Below are positions 1 to 7,603 of a stretch of 39,460 nucleotides of DNA, in pieces. The notes below the pieces were generated by a model. That model was given only the letters and a program-made list of their open reading frames with translations, was not told where the DNA came from and did not search any database. Numbering within the stretch: the stretch's first letter is position 1; each line of letters starts with the position of its first letter. This DNA comes from an uncultured Christensenella sp. (GTDB lineage Bacteria; Bacillota; Clostridia; Christensenellales; Pumilibacteraceae), in the NCBI GenBank assembly GCA_910578545.1, contig CAJTPT010000010.1, forward strand, positions 1-39,460, in the 5' to 3' direction. The translations under genes were made by a program, and so were the position numbers.

Positions 1-54
1 CGAAATCAGGTAGCCCGCAAGGGCTCGTGGGTTCGAATCCCACCCGCTCCGCCA
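1..54 (+). tRNA. tRNA-Ser(CGA), 3' part only
   Basis: The window opens inside a tRNA. The first bases CGAAATCAG fit a serine anticodon loop and stem with anticodon CGA. A long variable arm follows (AGCCC-GCAA-GGGCT), then a T-arm (GTGGG-TTCGAAT-CCCAC), acceptor 3' strand CCGCTCC, discriminator G and encoded CCA ending at 54. The long variable arm is typical of tRNA-Ser and tRNA-Leu, and the anticodon-loop bases favour Ser. The 5' half lies outside the window. tRNA genes are common insertion targets, so this may be the chromosomal flank, but I found no copy of the 3' end at the right side. Confidence 0.9.
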
Positions 55-72
55 ATCGTCGTCGTATTTGCT

Positions 73-106
73 CCCGTCAATAATTTCAATAGACTTTATT
101 GACGGG
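73..106. repeat. 11-bp perfect inverted repeat
   Basis: CCCGTCAATAA (73-83) and TTATTGACGGG (96-106) are perfect complements around a 12-nt loop. No T-run follows, so this is not a standard terminator. The core TTTATTGAC recurs as the arms of the inverted repeat flanking the recombinase promoter (37665-37736). This may be a shared protein-binding motif or coincidence. Confidence 0.6.
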
Positions 107-112
107 GATGCG

Positions 113-193
113 ATGATAACAGTCCGAATGGACGAAAAACCGCCGGCATATCTAACGCAAAAGCGTGACAAGCACGGCAACTATACTAAATAA
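113..193 (+). CDS. possible 26-aa ORF or gene remnant
   Basis: An ATG at 113 preceded by a weak GGGG-type ribosome site opens a 26-codon frame ending MDEKPPAYLTQKRDKHGNYTK-like and stopping just before a strong terminator (201-236). The frame stays open upstream to the tRNA. Sitting between a tRNA and a terminator it could be a real microprotein, the 3' remnant of a gene cut by an insertion, or chance. I do not recognise the product. Confidence 0.2.
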   Translation: MITVRMDEKPPAYLTQKRDKHGNYTK

Positions 194-200
194 CGTTAAA

Positions 201-236
201 GGCGCTTTGAGAGAAATTACGAAGCGCCTTTTCTTT
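201..236 (+). terminator. rho-independent terminator
   Basis: GGCGCTT (201-207) pairs with AAGCGCC (222-228) around a 14-nt loop, followed by TTTTCTTTTTC. It ends whatever is transcribed from the tRNA side before the next promoter. Confidence 0.85.
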
Positions 237-239
237 TTC

Positions 240-268
240 TTGCAATAATCACTTATTTTTGCTATAAT
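240..268 (+). promoter_or_regulatory. sigma-A-type promoter of the metallo-hydrolase gene
   Basis: TTGCAA (240-245), 17-bp spacer, TATAAT (263-268). The expected start of transcription is near 275, about 30 nt upstream of the ATG at 307. Confidence 0.75.
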
Positions 269-306
269 TGATTGTACGATAAACAGTAATTTAGCGTAAG
301 GATACT

Positions 307-1071
307 ATGATCGATAGCGAATATAATGAAATAATAAAATCCGATGTTTTGAACTTCGGAAATAGAATCGTAAACTGTTGGGCGTACCGAATTGATAACG
401 GATATGTCATTATAGATACAGGCTATGAAAATAGTTATAGGAATTTCAAAAAGAAACTGAAAGCAAATAATATTAAAATCAATCAAATTAAATATTGCTT
501 TATGACACACGCACACGACGACCACGCCGGATTTATAAATCAGCTTTTGTTCGATAATCAAGAAGTGAAAGTCATTATGAGCGATAAAGGGATTGACACT
601 TTACGCAAAGGGCAAAACTCTTTTGTCGGCGGTTGTACAAGTAAACTTGCACTTGCATTTTGCAATGGGATGAAGTTGTTCGGGATGGGACAGCACAAAT
701 TTCCGCCTATACAAGCCGAATATGAAAGTAGGCTAATCATTATATCAAATGACAATAGGGCTTATTTGGAACAAGAGCTAAACGGCAAAATCGTAGAAAC
801 AGCAGGACATACTTCTGATTCTATTTCGTTGCTTTTGAATAATGGCTATCTGTTTTGCGGTGATGCGGCAATGAACGGATTCCCAAGCAAACACAACATA
901 ACGATTTGGGCGGAAGATAAGGTAGCATTTTTGCAGTCGTGGCAAAAGATTATTACATTACGGCCTACCAAAATTTTTTCGGGACACGGAAAACCGTTTG
1001 ATGTTCAAAGTCTAAAAAGGAATATCGGATTTGTCGAAAACATAAAATTGCACGCTCTAAAACACAAATAA
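307..1071 (+). CDS. metallo-beta-lactamase-fold hydrolase
   Basis: This is a 254-aa cytoplasmic hydrolase of the MBL superfamily. The zinc ligands are visible: H68-A-H70-D-D72-H73 (motif THAHDDHAG), H168 in AGHTSDS, D186 in CGDAAMNG and H227 in FSGHGKP. The family binds two zinc ions and hydrolyses esters, thioesters, lactones or amides; the substrate cannot be read from sequence. There is no signal peptide. The ATG at 307 has a GTAAGGATA ribosome site and sits 30 nt below a good promoter. A terminator follows directly, so it is a single-gene unit. It may be host DNA or cargo, since it is separated from the accessory operon by a long structured intergenic region. Confidence 0.9.
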   Translation: MIDSEYNEIIKSDVLNFGNRIVNCWAYRIDNGYVIIDTGYENSYRNFKKKLKANNIKINQIKYCFMTHAHDDHAGFINQLLFDNQEVKVIMSDKGIDTLRKGQNSFVGGCTSKLALAFCNGMKLFGMGQHKFPPIQAEYESRLIIISNDNRAYLEQELNGKIVETAGHTSDSISLLLNNGYLFCGDAAMNGFPSKHNITIWAEDKVAFLQSWQKIITLRPTKIFSGHGKPFDVQSLKRNIGFVENIKLHALKHK

Positions 1072-1088
1072 ATTTCAATTTAACGGAT

Positions 1089-1116
1089 AAAAGACAGTCC
1101 ACGGGCTGTCTTTTTG
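1089..1116 (+). terminator. rho-independent terminator after the MBL gene
   Basis: AAGACAG and CTGTCTT pair around TCCACGGG and are followed by TTTTT. It lies 18 nt after the stop codon at 1071. Confidence 0.8.
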
Positions 1117-1164
1117 CATATAAGGGGTTTTATGTGCCCGTATAGTAAATACCGCCGTTGGTAC

Positions 1165-1490
1165 AAAACAGCGTTAAAGGGCTGTTTTACGGCTGTAATG
1201 CAAGTGTTTACCAAGCGGTGTCTTTTCGTGCTCTCCGAATTTATTGCCTTTTCGGCTGTGGTGGATAGCACAGTTAAAAGCCGATGTCAACGCGCGAAAA
1301 ATTTTGCGGGAACAATAATGTTTTTATTAAGTCGGGTTCGTAAGAGGACTTGACTTTTTCTTTGTACGCAAATTTTTTCGCTTGCCTCGTTGACATCGGT
1401 CAATCGGGATTAGTAGCAGTCTTTAATTTTATCTTTTACCCGTGCTCTTTTTTGTTGTTGCCGAAAAGGCAATATAAATTCGGAGGTAAA
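1165..1490 (+). promoter_or_regulatory. long structured leader, RBS-pairing inverted repeats
   Basis: This intergenic stretch holds nested inverted repeats. First is a hairpin, AAAACAGC (1165-1172) with GCTGTTTT (1181-1188). The outer arms are 1233-1256 (CTCCGAATTTATTGCC then TTTTCGGC) and 1460-1485, perfect complements apart from a 2-nt bulge. The inner arms are CCGATGTCAACG (1281-1292) and CGTTGACATCGG (1388-1399), continued inward by an imperfect GCGAAAAATTTTGCG / CGCAAATTTTTTCGC pairing. The right outer arm includes CGGAG of the ribosome site for the gene at 1498, so closing the outer stem would hide it. No convincing promoter was found, though a TTGACA lies at 1390-1395. Confidence 0.65.
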
Positions 1491-1497
1491 AAACCTA

Positions 1498-1770
1498 ATG
1501 AAAAACCAAGTGCAAAATGAAAACGAGATCAGAGAATATCTGATGTTCTCGGAGTTCGAATTGAGCGATGTCGATTACGACGTAACATTCGACATAGTGG
1601 ATATCGATTTCTGGTACGAAACCGTAACGGTAGCGATCACCGACAACGGAAAAATTACACAGGATACATATCAACTCATGCAGGACAAAGACGGCAGACT
1701 TTATTTCGAATACGGTCGGTTCTATGAAAAGAAAGTATATATCGACGAATTCTACAAATGCGAGGAGTAA
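1498..1770 (+). CDS. hypothetical acidic protein, first gene of accessory operon
   Basis: A 90-aa acidic, soluble protein with no recognised family. It has no signal peptide or membrane segment and is rich in D, E, Y and V. The start is supported by GGAGG 8-9 nt upstream. It opens a run of 14 closely spaced plus-strand genes, so it is very likely co-transcribed with them. Its ribosome site lies inside the inverted-repeat leader, so translation may be conditional. Confidence 0.75.
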   Translation: MKNQVQNENEIREYLMFSEFELSDVDYDVTFDIVDIDFWYETVTVAITDNGKITQDTYQLMQDKDGRLYFEYGRFYEKKVYIDEFYKCEE

Positions 1771-1771
1771 T

Positions 1772-2038
1772 ATGGGAAATATGAACAAACAAGAAATAAT
1801 AGACGAAATGGTGTCCGAAGGCTATGATTACGACACGGCTTATCGGATGGTGTGCGGCGATACGGCAATTAGCGACGACAGCGACCTTGACTTACTCGCG
1901 CGTGCGGACGAAGCGTCGGCATACAACGAAAGATACGAGGCGGCTATGCGTCAGGAATGCCCGAATGACTTTGCGGACGATGACCCGTTCGTTTCGGCGT
2001 TATTGGATTGGTGCGAACAAAGGAGCGACAACAAATGA
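1772..2038 (+). CDS. hypothetical acidic protein
   Basis: An 88-aa acidic protein. I chose the ATG at 1772, which follows GAGGAG and the previous stop by 1 nt; the frame runs further upstream but overlaps the preceding gene. The N-terminus (KQEIIDEMVSEGYDYDTAYR) resembles a short helical UBA-like or EF-hand-like segment, but I do not assign a family. The stop overlaps the next start (ATGA), showing translational coupling. Confidence 0.75.
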   Translation: MGNMNKQEIIDEMVSEGYDYDTAYRMVCGDTAISDDSDLDLLARADEASAYNERYEAAMRQECPNDFADDDPFVSALLDWCEQRSDNK

Positions 2039-2448
2039 AACTTACTCTTACAAATATCAGGACAATCAAGCGGAACAGCGAAAATCCGCTTGAAAAGTAT
2101 GTTTGCAATTACGTTATAAACGAATGGCACGACTACGACGACAAAACCAATATCTTCAAAGACGTGCTTTATCACGGGTGTCAGTCCGGAGTCGTCGGAG
2201 CGCTTATATGGTATTCGCAGACGACGGCGTTTTACAAGAAATACCGTAACGAAATAAATGAGCTGTTAAAGGAGCTTATGGACAGTACGGGGCTTTACTC
2301 GATGAAAGAGCTATTCGGAAAGAATTGGGACGGCGAAGATCCGCTTATACTCGACACGCATAACCAAAACTTGCTCGCGTGGTTCGGGTTCGAAGAAACG
2401 CTTCGGAATATCGGGCTTAACTTCGAGCAACTGCAAGATTACATTTAA
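2035..2448 (+). CDS. conserved accessory protein (DUF7222-like)
   Basis: A 137-aa soluble protein starting at an ATGA overlap with the previous gene and preceded by AGGAG. From memory it resembles an uncharacterised family common on Clostridia conjugative elements (I believe DUF7222). Recognisable elements are a DVLYHGCQSGVVGALIWY-type central segment and a C-terminal DTHNQNLLAWFGFEET segment. No catalytic motif is evident and the function is unknown. The family name needs a profile search; the gene itself is not in doubt. Confidence 0.75.
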   Translation: MKLTLTNIRTIKRNSENPLEKYVCNYVINEWHDYDDKTNIFKDVLYHGCQSGVVGALIWYSQTTAFYKKYRNEINELLKELMDSTGLYSMKELFGKNWDGEDPLILDTHNQNLLAWFGFEETLRNIGLNFEQLQDYI

Positions 2449-2457
2449 GGAGCGGCT

Positions 2458-2604
2458 ATGAGATACATCTACTCTATACGAATAACCTTTCAAGGCGCTT
2501 ATGTCATATACGGCGTTATAGGCGAAAAACAGTATTTCGGATACACCAAAAGAACGGCAATCAAGCTGTACAACCAAGAAGCAAAAAAATTCAAAAGGAG
2601 TTAA
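2458..2604 (+). CDS. small 48-aa protein
   Basis: A 48-codon gene between its neighbours: ATG at 2458 preceded by AAGGAGCGGCT, stop at 2602-2604, 4 nt before the next start. The protein begins MRYIYSIRITFQGAYVIYGV and ends in a basic tail (EAKKFKRS). Placement, ribosome site and exact fit into the operon make it real. Function unknown. Confidence 0.7.
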   Translation: MRYIYSIRITFQGAYVIYGVIGEKQYFGYTKRTAIKLYNQEAKKFKRS

Positions 2605-2608
2605 CATT

Positions 2609-3019
2609 ATGAAAAGGCAAAGCAAAAAGAACAAAGCAATCGAGCTTATGAAAAAGCTGGATATCTACAAGCCGTATATCGACGGGTTCAAAGAAGAAGA
2701 CAAGGTTTGCTTCTTCGAAATGTTCGGCGGGTATTGGGTTTACCAAGAGCCGGAGATCGAAAAGAAAATGAAACAAATAGAGTGCGAGTACAACTGCGTC
2801 GTGTACGCCATTACGCACGAGTTCACCGAGTTCGGCGAGCTGTACGACTTTCTTATTGTCACCGACTATCCCGAAGAACACGACACGTTGCTTTACGACC
2901 AAGGCAATAGAAATTACATAGCGTTTGCGTATGTGTGGAACAAGGACGACGAAGATTGCAGCGAGCTGGGAAGCATAGGCATCAAGTCGTTCGGCGGCGG
3001 AATACGGAGGGTTGCGTAA
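2609..3019 (+). CDS. conserved accessory protein
   Basis: A 136-aa soluble protein with an AAAAGGAG ribosome site. It has a basic N-terminus (KRQSKKNKAIELMKKLDIY) and conserved-looking segments FFEMFGGYWVYQEPEI and YAITHEFTEFGELYDFL. Similar proteins of unknown role are, as I recall, frequent beside PcfJ-like genes on Clostridia elements. Its stop overlaps the next start by one base (TAATG). Confidence 0.75.
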   Translation: MKRQSKKNKAIELMKKLDIYKPYIDGFKEEDKVCFFEMFGGYWVYQEPEIEKKMKQIECEYNCVVYAITHEFTEFGELYDFLIVTDYPEEHDTLLYDQGNRNYIAFAYVWNKDDEDCSELGSIGIKSFGGGIRRVA

Positions 3020-3315
3020 TGGATAACGTGTATATGATCAAGTTCATGTGGTCTACCGAAGACGACAACGGCTGCGAAATCGAGTTGTACAAGAGCTATG
3101 ACGACGCGGTAAAGCGTTTCAACGAAATGACCGAAAACGAAAAGAATCCGGATATGAGCTGGGCAGCCGAAGCGTTTAACGACGGGCAGTTCGACGACGA
3201 AACTTACGAGCTTAACTACTATACCGGATCGGAGTATATGTATTGGTCGGTAAGTATGCGTAACGACGGTAACTTCTACTCTACAATAATTCTCACAAAG
3301 GAGTGTGTAAAGTAA
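3019..3315 (+). CDS. hypothetical acidic protein
   Basis: A 98-aa soluble protein. The start at 3019 follows GGAGGGTTGCGTA and shares a base with the previous stop. It is rich in acidic and aromatic residues (CEIELYKSYDDAVKRFNEM), an arrangement seen in many small phage and element accessory proteins. Function unknown. The stop overlaps the next start (TAATG). Confidence 0.7.
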   Translation: MDNVYMIKFMWSTEDDNGCEIELYKSYDDAVKRFNEMTENEKNPDMSWAAEAFNDGQFDDETYELNYYTGSEYMYWSVSMRNDGNFYSTIILTKECVK

Positions 3316-3602
3316 TGTCGGACATAAAGATACAAGTAATCTATAAAGACAAGACATACGCTTTCGAGTACAGCTCGCAGGCGTATATTTTTCATACGGG
3401 TATATATAACGAAATGGATAGCAAATACGGCATTGAAGGTTTGCTCGAATATACGGCATTGGTTCACGAGTGCTATCTGTCGGACGCATACAGAACACCG
3501 CTCGGCGAGCTTTGCGATTATGTTGCCGAACGGTGGAACGAAATGAAAGATATGGGCAAACACGAAATACTCGAAAAATTCTATACGGAGATAGGACTAT
3601 GA
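3315..3602 (+). CDS. hypothetical protein
   Basis: A 95-aa soluble protein. I place the start at the ATG at 3315, after AAGGAG and overlapping the previous stop. The frame could start 12 nt earlier but that start has no ribosome site. There is no recognised domain. It is coupled to the next gene by an ATGA overlap. Confidence 0.7.
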   Translation: MSDIKIQVIYKDKTYAFEYSSQAYIFHTGIYNEMDSKYGIEGLLEYTALVHECYLSDAYRTPLGELCDYVAERWNEMKDMGKHEILEKFYTEIGL

Positions 3603-3844
3603 AAAACACGAAAGAAATTCAACCCATTCTCACGGCTATATTCTGCCTTAACCGCACGGGCGAACGAAACGAACAAATAGACAAGGTTTGCGATTACGCG
3701 TTCAGAAGACTGTTCGGCGCGAATACCAACCTATTGTCGCTCGCGTGCATCGGTCAAACGAAAGAAGATATGGAAAAACAAGTGCAAGACCTACTCGAAC
3801 AAGAAACCGAGTTCAAAAAATATTTGGAGGAATACAGGAAATGA
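3599..3844 (+). CDS. hypothetical protein
   Basis: An 81-aa protein starting at an ATGA overlap; the ribosome site is GGAG near 3588. It is mostly helical by appearance, with a charged C-terminus (KEDMEKQVQDLLEQETEF). No family recognised. It overlaps the next gene by ATGA. Confidence 0.7.
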   Translation: MKNTKEIQPILTAIFCLNRTGERNEQIDKVCDYAFRRLFGANTNLLSLACIGQTKEDMEKQVQDLLEQETEFKKYLEEYRK

Positions 3845-4047
3845 CACCGTACAAGACACAAGCGTTTATTCAATCGCTTAACAAAGGGCTTATGAAGCCG
3901 ACGTATAAGGACGAGATAACCGTTCTCGAAAAGGTCGGCGACAACGACTATATCGTTGACTACAAGGGCGTGAAATGTCACGCTCTTTTTAATTGGTTCG
4001 TCGGAGCATACTTTGCCGATGACGTTTTCGGGAGGGTTACGGAATGA
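3841..4047 (+). CDS. hypothetical small protein
   Basis: A 68-aa protein starting at an ATGA overlap, with a GGAGG ribosome site at about 3825. It contains a YIVDYKGVKCHALFNWFVG segment and looks like a small beta-barrel-like domain, with no assignable family. The next gene starts at another ATGA overlap. Confidence 0.7.
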   Translation: MTPYKTQAFIQSLNKGLMKPTYKDEITVLEKVGDNDYIVDYKGVKCHALFNWFVGAYFADDVFGRVTE

Positions 4048-4580
4048 AAGACAAGCAATTCATATTTTTCGACAATACCGACGTCTGCGCTCTGTATGAC
4101 AGTATGCAAGACTTTGTATTCGAAGCATACGGACAGGACAACGAGTGGAAAAGCAAAACGGACATACCCGAAGATTACGTTTGGAATGAAGTGTATTGCC
4201 ACTTGGACGAGGAATACGACGACTTTACGACCGAGCTTGACCGCTATCTTAACTGCGGCGTGTTTCTCATACAAGGCGTTTGCGGCAGATGGAACGGTCC
4301 GGCGGCGTGCGGTCGGTTCGTTCGCAACTTCGAGGATATTCGTTCGGGCATAGAACATCTCGATTACATCAAGTTCTACGACTTGAACGGACATTTCTAC
4401 ATAGAAGGCATTCATCACGACGGCAGGGATAAGTACGAGCTGAAACAGCTTACTGATAAGGGCATTGCGCTTGCCGAGCGTAATTGGTTTGCGCACGACC
4501 GAGAACTTCACAACAAAATAATGCAAAATAGCAATTATTCTAAACTGCCGAGAATAGCCCACGCTATTTACGGCGCATAA
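4044..4580 (+). CDS. hypothetical protein
   Basis: A 178-aa soluble acidic protein, translationally coupled (ATGA) to the gene before it and preceded by GGAGGGTTACGGA. It contains GVCGRWNGPAACGRFV and an FYIEGIHHDGRDKYELKQLT segment. No catalytic signature I can name. Similar proteins of unknown function occur on Clostridia phages and elements, from memory. Confidence 0.7.
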   Translation: MKDKQFIFFDNTDVCALYDSMQDFVFEAYGQDNEWKSKTDIPEDYVWNEVYCHLDEEYDDFTTELDRYLNCGVFLIQGVCGRWNGPAACGRFVRNFEDIRSGIEHLDYIKFYDLNGHFYIEGIHHDGRDKYELKQLTDKGIALAERNWFAHDRELHNKIMQNSNYSKLPRIAHAIYGA

Positions 4581-4590
4581 GGAGAAAGAT

Positions 4591-5721
4591 ATGGTAACAC
4601 TTAATCTCGAAGCAAAGGACAAATCCCAAGAGCGCATAAAAGCGTATCTCGAAAGCAACGCGTCGGAAATTCTCGCCGACAAGATAAACAACGGCACGAC
4701 GTTCGAGAAAGACGGCAAACAGTTAATAAACCGTAAGGATCTCGACGGGTTTATGAGCTATGCAAATTCGCAAGTTCTGGAAACGATAGCAAAAGCCGAC
4801 CGAAAAGGAACGGTCGGACGTTGCATTAACGACGATACGGTTTACGGCTGGGCAATTCACTACTTCGAAGAAGATTCGATTGAAGGCAAGCTATTCAATA
4901 TCGACGGCACGGAATACAAGCCGCCCGTTCCCGAAAAACCGAAAACGCCTACACCAATCCCCGTTAAACCCGTAGCACCGCCCAAGCCCAAAGAACCCAC
5001 TCTTTTCGATATGATCGCCGCTGCCGAACAAAAAGCACCGCAAGAGCAAACAACCGAATGCGAAGCCGAGCTTGTACCGCAAGAAGAACCGACCATAGAC
5101 GAAATAGCGGACAGTTTGCAACAAGCCATAGAACAAAAACAGCGTCCTGTCGAGCCTACACCACAACCGTCCGTCGAACAAAAACCGAAAAACCCGCTCT
5201 ATGAAAAATACAAAACATATACCGACCGTTACCCCGACAGCGTTATTGCTATGCGCGTCGGGGATTTTTACGAAGTATTCGGCAAGAAAGCAACACTCAT
5301 AGCCGACAAAGTTGGCTTGACGTTGACCGGTCGGGATTTGGGATTCGAGCAGCGCATTCCAATGATCGGGTTTCCGTACCATGCCGCAGAAGCGTACTTC
5401 AAAAAGATCCGTCAATCGTATTCTCTCGTTATAGTTGACGGCGACGAAGTGCGCAAGCTCGACGAGTTCGGAATCGAAGACATAATCGAAGGCGACAATG
5501 AACTGACCGAAGACGAAGAACGCCTTATAGACGACGATTTGTCGGTGGAAGAAATGGTGCAGTTTGACGGGGATATACAAGAGCCGACCGGCATACCCAA
5601 AACCATATTGACCGAAACGCAAAAGTCCGAAATGAAGTATGTGCTTACAAAGGACGACATTGTATCCGAGCCGACGGTACTCAAAAGACTACACGAAATA
5701 TTGGGCGATGTACTCGCATAA
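4591..5721 (+). CDS. PcfK-like (AcrIIA9-family-like) domain fused to MutS domain I
   Basis: A 376-aa two-domain protein. Residues about 14-110 resemble the PcfK family of conjugative plasmids, which databases also call the AcrIIA9 Cas9-inhibitor family: ADKINNG, a KDGK-LINRK step and DDTVYGWAIHYFEEDSIEG. A Pro- and Glu-rich linker (about 111-200) follows. Residues about 200-290 form a MutS mismatch-recognition domain I: NPLYEKYKTYTDRYPD, VGDFYEVFGKKA with the F-Y-E motif (226-228), TGRD and IPMIGFPYHA. The C-terminal 85 residues are acidic. A MutS ATPase is absent. It sits 10 nt before the PcfJ-like gene. Role in DNA processing during transfer or in anti-CRISPR defence is inference. Confidence 0.8.
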   Translation: MVTLNLEAKDKSQERIKAYLESNASEILADKINNGTTFEKDGKQLINRKDLDGFMSYANSQVLETIAKADRKGTVGRCINDDTVYGWAIHYFEEDSIEGKLFNIDGTEYKPPVPEKPKTPTPIPVKPVAPPKPKEPTLFDMIAAAEQKAPQEQTTECEAELVPQEEPTIDEIADSLQQAIEQKQRPVEPTPQPSVEQKPKNPLYEKYKTYTDRYPDSVIAMRVGDFYEVFGKKATLIADKVGLTLTGRDLGFEQRIPMIGFPYHAAEAYFKKIRQSYSLVIVDGDEVRKLDEFGIEDIIEGDNELTEDEERLIDDDLSVEEMVQFDGDIQEPTGIPKTILTETQKSEMKYVLTKDDIVSEPTVLKRLHEILGDVLA

Positions 5722-5731
5722 GGAGATAAAC

Positions 5732-7048
5732 ATGTTGGAAAAGAAATACATAAGACCGATGCCCAAAGCCATTCGAGCACAGATACTCGATTTAGACACA
5801 TGGGTTTGCCCCGAACAGTACGGTACGCGGCTTTACGCTTACCTTACGTCCATGAACAACGAGCTTGTGCAAGTCACGGTGGCAATCAAGAACGGAAAGC
5901 GCAAGATACGAAGTGTCAAGCAGATTGTCATTCGCGGCGTGTACTCGGACAACGTTCTCGTAAGAGACGTGGATTATTACTACGGCTGCGGCTATGTCGT
6001 GGGCTGGAAAACGGAAGGATATGCACGGCATAATTCGGAACGGACAGACGGTAAATGGTACAGCGTCGAGTATAAATACTTCAAGATGAGCGCCCGAGTT
6101 ATAAACCCGAAATACGCTTTGAGATTTGACGAATTCAAGTATAGCTGTCTGGATAAATACCCTGCAATAAACGCTATTGACTATCTCCGCAAGTATCTCA
6201 AATATCCGACGGTCGAGTATCTCGTCAAAAACGGGCTTGAAAATTACATAAGCAGCAAAGCGATATTGGCGAAAGCGCAAAAAGAGAAAGCGTTTCGGAA
6301 GTGGCTCATACAAAACAGAAAGGTGCTGTGCGACGGGTTCTATTACGTCAAAGTCATACTGCGAGCATACAAACGCGGAACGTCGCCGGAGATCGAACAA
6401 CGAACGGAAATCACTTACCACGAATTAAAAAACAAATGCCCCGAAGCCTTCCTTGCCGAGTACAAATCCGAGATACTGAAATTGAGCGATTATCTCATAG
6501 CGCAAAAAACAAACGCGTCGAGCTACGTCGATTATTACAACGCCTGCGTTTATCTCGGTATGGATATGTCGTTACCCAAAAACCGCTATCCGCACGAGTT
6601 TATGCGCTGGCACGACATACGCATCGACGAGTATAACAAGACAAAGATATTGGAAAAAGAACGCAAGCGAGAGGAGTTTATGCGTAAGTTCGCCGAAGTT
6701 GCGGTCAAGTATCTGCCGTTGGAGTATGAAGGTAAAACGGGGTTTGCAATCGTTATCCCGCGCTCGGTTGACGATCTCGTCCACGAGGGCGAAATACTTA
6801 ACCACTGTGTCGGGCGGATGAATTACGACCAAAAGATGGTACGGGAAGAAACGCTAATATTCTTCGTGCGGAATAAGACCGAAGTCGAAAAGCCGTTCGT
6901 GACGGTCGAGTATTCGTTAAAGACGCATCAAGTATTGCAGTGCTACGGCTACCACGACACCAAGCCCGACGACAAGGTTCTGTCATTCGTTCGCAATAAA
7001 TGGCTGCCGTTCGCAAACAAGCAAGTCAAACAAATCCAAGCCGCATAA
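5732..7048 (+). CDS. PcfJ-like protein
   Basis: A 438-aa soluble protein. I use the ATG at 5732 after AAGGAG; the frame extends upstream but overlaps the previous gene. The C-terminal ~120 residues carry the PcfJ signature: EGEILNHCVGRMNYDQKMV, then ETLIFFVRNK and PFVTVEYSLKTHQVLQCYG. The N-terminal two-thirds is lineage-specific. PcfJ proteins are widespread on conjugative plasmids and elements and commonly neighbour PcfK; their biochemical role is unknown. Confidence 0.85.
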   Translation: MLEKKYIRPMPKAIRAQILDLDTWVCPEQYGTRLYAYLTSMNNELVQVTVAIKNGKRKIRSVKQIVIRGVYSDNVLVRDVDYYYGCGYVVGWKTEGYARHNSERTDGKWYSVEYKYFKMSARVINPKYALRFDEFKYSCLDKYPAINAIDYLRKYLKYPTVEYLVKNGLENYISSKAILAKAQKEKAFRKWLIQNRKVLCDGFYYVKVILRAYKRGTSPEIEQRTEITYHELKNKCPEAFLAEYKSEILKLSDYLIAQKTNASSYVDYYNACVYLGMDMSLPKNRYPHEFMRWHDIRIDEYNKTKILEKERKREEFMRKFAEVAVKYLPLEYEGKTGFAIVIPRSVDDLVHEGEILNHCVGRMNYDQKMVREETLIFFVRNKTEVEKPFVTVEYSLKTHQVLQCYGYHDTKPDDKVLSFVRNKWLPFANKQVKQIQAA

Positions 7049-7060
7049 GGAGAAAACAGT

Positions 7061-7276
7061 ATGTATGTAACAAACAAGTACAAGTCGGAAAGATTCGACA
7101 CGCCCAAGGACGCCGCCGATTACATCAAGCGAGTGTTGAACTCGGTCGGGCTTAAATACGAGCCTATCTTTGCGTCGATCAAGGGAGATATGCTTATACT
7201 CATCTACCAATATTCGACGCTGTACTTCGAAACATTCATTGTACACAGAACATTAAATTTGCAAAAAGGAGCATAA
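7061..7276 (+). CDS. hypothetical small protein
   Basis: A 71-aa protein with an AAGGAG ribosome site 12 nt after the PcfJ stop. Basic and hydrophobic, with no signal peptide. No family recognised. Followed 4 nt later by the next gene. Confidence 0.65.
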   Translation: MYVTNKYKSERFDTPKDAADYIKRVLNSVGLKYEPIFASIKGDMLILIYQYSTLYFETFIVHRTLNLQKGA

Positions 7277-7280
7277 AACT

Positions 7281-7601
7281 ATGACAAAAACAGTATTCAG
7301 AGTAACGGTCTACCACCCCGCGGAAGACTTCTGCGCCATTCTCGACACTTACGATTTCACCGAAAAGCTGTGGCAGTTCAGCTCGTACCTTATCCAAAAA
7401 GGTTTTAAGATAATCGACGCGACCAACAGCGAGAAGTTTCTCGACATCAACATATCCCCGACGCCCAACCACGTCAACAGGATAATCGTTCGCGCGTGCG
7501 ACAAAGGTCAACCCGAAAAACTCGTCAAAGAAATTGACGGCGTAAAGCATAACGCCATTCGGGTAAACACGCGGATATATATTCCGGATAGAGCGCAATA
7601 G
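7281..7601 (+). CDS. hypothetical protein, last gene of accessory operon
   Basis: A 106-aa soluble protein with AAAAGGAG upstream. It contains SSYLIQKGFKIIDATNSEKF and looks like a small alpha-beta fold, but I assign no function. It is convergent with the minus-strand gene at 7604, with only 2 bp between stops. A weak hairpin (TAGAGC/GCTCTA) spans the junction, but there is no classical terminator. Confidence 0.7.
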   Translation: MTKTVFRVTVYHPAEDFCAILDTYDFTEKLWQFSSYLIQKGFKIIDATNSEKFLDINISPTPNHVNRIIVRACDKGQPEKLVKEIDGVKHNAIRVNTRIYIPDRAQ

Positions 7602-7603
7602 CT

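Noticed and set aside
1132..1353. A 73-codon plus-strand frame with AAGGGG before its ATG
   Set aside because: It runs through the nested inverted repeats and its protein looks like a translation of structured DNA; no coupling to neighbours.
1281..1399. Retron-like msr/msd reading of the long inverted repeat
   Set aside because: No reverse transcriptase gene is present anywhere in the window.
4891..5622. Minus-strand frame of 243 codons opposite the PcfK/MutS-I gene
   Set aside because: The plus strand has two recognisable domains and operon spacing; the minus frame is a shadow.
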